A stretch of DNA of 64,000 nucleotides from positions 102,427-166,426 of the forward strand of contig NZ_JACJPF010000052.1 in assembly GCF_014695915.1 (NCBI RefSeq), read 5' to 3'. This DNA comes from Trichocoleus sp. FACHB-40. Its GTDB lineage: Bacteria; Cyanobacteriota; Cyanobacteriia; Cyanobacteriales; FACHB-T130. The translations under genes and the position numbers were made by a program. Below are positions 63,399-64,000 of this stretch, in pieces (position 1 is the stretch's first letter; each line of letters starts with the position of its first letter). The notes under the pieces were generated by a model. That model saw only the letters and a program-made list of their open reading frames with translations, did no database searches and was not told where the DNA came from.

Positions 63399-63699
63399 AG
63401 CGTTAAAAAACATCACGAAATCTATATTTGAATAAATATTCAAAGCCGCATTCTACCCTTCCCAATCGCTTATCTCAGCAATATACCTTGTTAATTATTT
63501 GGTGGTGGTAAATATGTAGTGAAAAGGTAAATATATAAACTAAAACTACTTTCAATTTTCCACTTTGCGGTGGCTATTTATTTGCCTTGGCAAGCGGTTA
63601 GTTTAACAATTAGCATAATTATTAATTTAAATCTATTTTTAAAGCTTATCTCCTATTAAATGCTAGAATTCCTAAAAAACATCAAGATTTTCAGTAATT

Positions 63700-64000
63700 A
63701 TGCTTACTTCTAGACCTGACTGCCCTCGTTGTGGTTCTAACCATATTGTTAAAAATGGCAGAATTCACAATAAAAAACCTAAATATAAATGTCAAGATTG
63801 CGGCAGGCAATTTGTTGAAAACCCTAACAATAAGAGCATTGATAAGCATACGTTAGATTACATTAACAAAATGTTACTGGAGAAAAATTCTTTAGCAGGA
63901 ATTGCTAGGGTAACTAGCGTTTCTAAAAAATGGCTTCAAGATTACGTTAATACTAAATATGCTTCAGTTCCTCAACAGGTAAAGGTTTCAAGCAAACATA
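63700..64000 (+). CDS. IS1-family transposase, N-terminal part (runs off the window)
   Basis: The frame starts MLTSRPDCPRCGSNHIVKNG and continues NKKPKYKCQDCGRQFVENP. Two CxxC pairs form the zinc finger of IS1 InsA-type transposases. A helix-turn-helix (LAGIARVTSVSKKWLQDYVN) follows. About 100 codons are present before the window ends. The DDE catalytic part is outside. GGTGGTGGTAAATATG at 63501 resembles the GGTGATG start of IS1 ends but is 200 bases away, so the left end is uncertain. Confidence 0.88.
   Translation, partial: MLTSRPDCPRCGSNHIVKNGRIHNKKPKYKCQDCGRQFVENPNNKSIDKHTLDYINKMLLEKNSLAGIARVTSVSKKWLQDYVNTKYASVPQQVKVSSKH

Noticed and set aside
63501..63520. Left end of the IS1-family element
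   Set aside because: Only the first bases resemble an IS1 end and the distance to the transposase is long; the right end is outside the window.

Overview
The window is cyanobacterial chromosome. GCGATCGC (HIP1) octamers occur throughout, and the gene content is typical of a filamentous cyanobacterium: an NblS-type histidine kinase next to purD, an Npun_R2821/R2823-like glycosyltransferase group, PEP-CTERM secreted proteins, a TPR-CHAT protein, and a TM0106-type RecB nuclease. The species cannot be named from this sequence alone.

Positions 1-14264 read as the right-hand part of a type V-K CRISPR-associated transposon (CAST). They hold cargo (the end of a type I restriction specificity gene, a Fic protein, a PIN-domain toxin-like pair, a gene with a ribbon-helix-helix-like segment beside 9-bp iterons, a pair of small paralogues flanked by palindromes, and a coiled-coil protein with a PD-(D/E)xK-like core). 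They also hold two Cas12k modules. Module 1 (5083-7361) has a deleted, frameshifted cas12k but keeps a full-length tracrRNA-like region, a leader and a 14-repeat CRISPR array. Module 2 (10018-12557) has an intact cas12k and its own tracrRNA but only a two-repeat, decaying array. An IS4-family insertion (12626-14067) with a broken transposase follows. Next come a partial repeat plus a short tRNA-like spacer (a candidate delocalised homing crRNA) and five TnsB-site-like repeats ending at a probable transposon terminus at 14264. No tnsB, tnsC or tniQ is present; they would be expected left of the window. One CRISPR repeat has its hairpin core exactly inverted, and another carries a 167-bp MITE.

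From 14393 to 37869 the window is mainly housekeeping and secreted proteins: a RecB-like nuclease, a phytase-like esterase, tRNA-Asp, gltX, hom, a LysM/M23 peptidase, a GH16 glucanase, two duplicated beta-helix proteins with a conserved upstream region, glgA, hemC, a 1202-residue TPR-CHAT protein, an LprI-like protein, a beta-propeller PEP-CTERM protein, a pentapeptide-repeat/TPR protein and TenA.

Positions 37952-47338 are a surface-polysaccharide island on the minus strand: three related Npun-type glycosyltransferases, a GT10 fucosyltransferase-like enzyme, two GT4 enzymes, another glycosyltransferase-like protein and a HepA-like ABC exporter. The exporter has a C-terminal segment resembling a histidine-kinase dimerisation domain without its histidine.

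Positions 47421-64000 are core genes: gloB, rplI, dnaB, an FKBP isomerase, a phasin-like protein, a TIGR03792 protein, a zinc-ribbon membrane protein, nblS, purD, a 1320-residue multi-spanning membrane protein, a DNA photolyase, and the start of an IS1-family transposase at the right edge.
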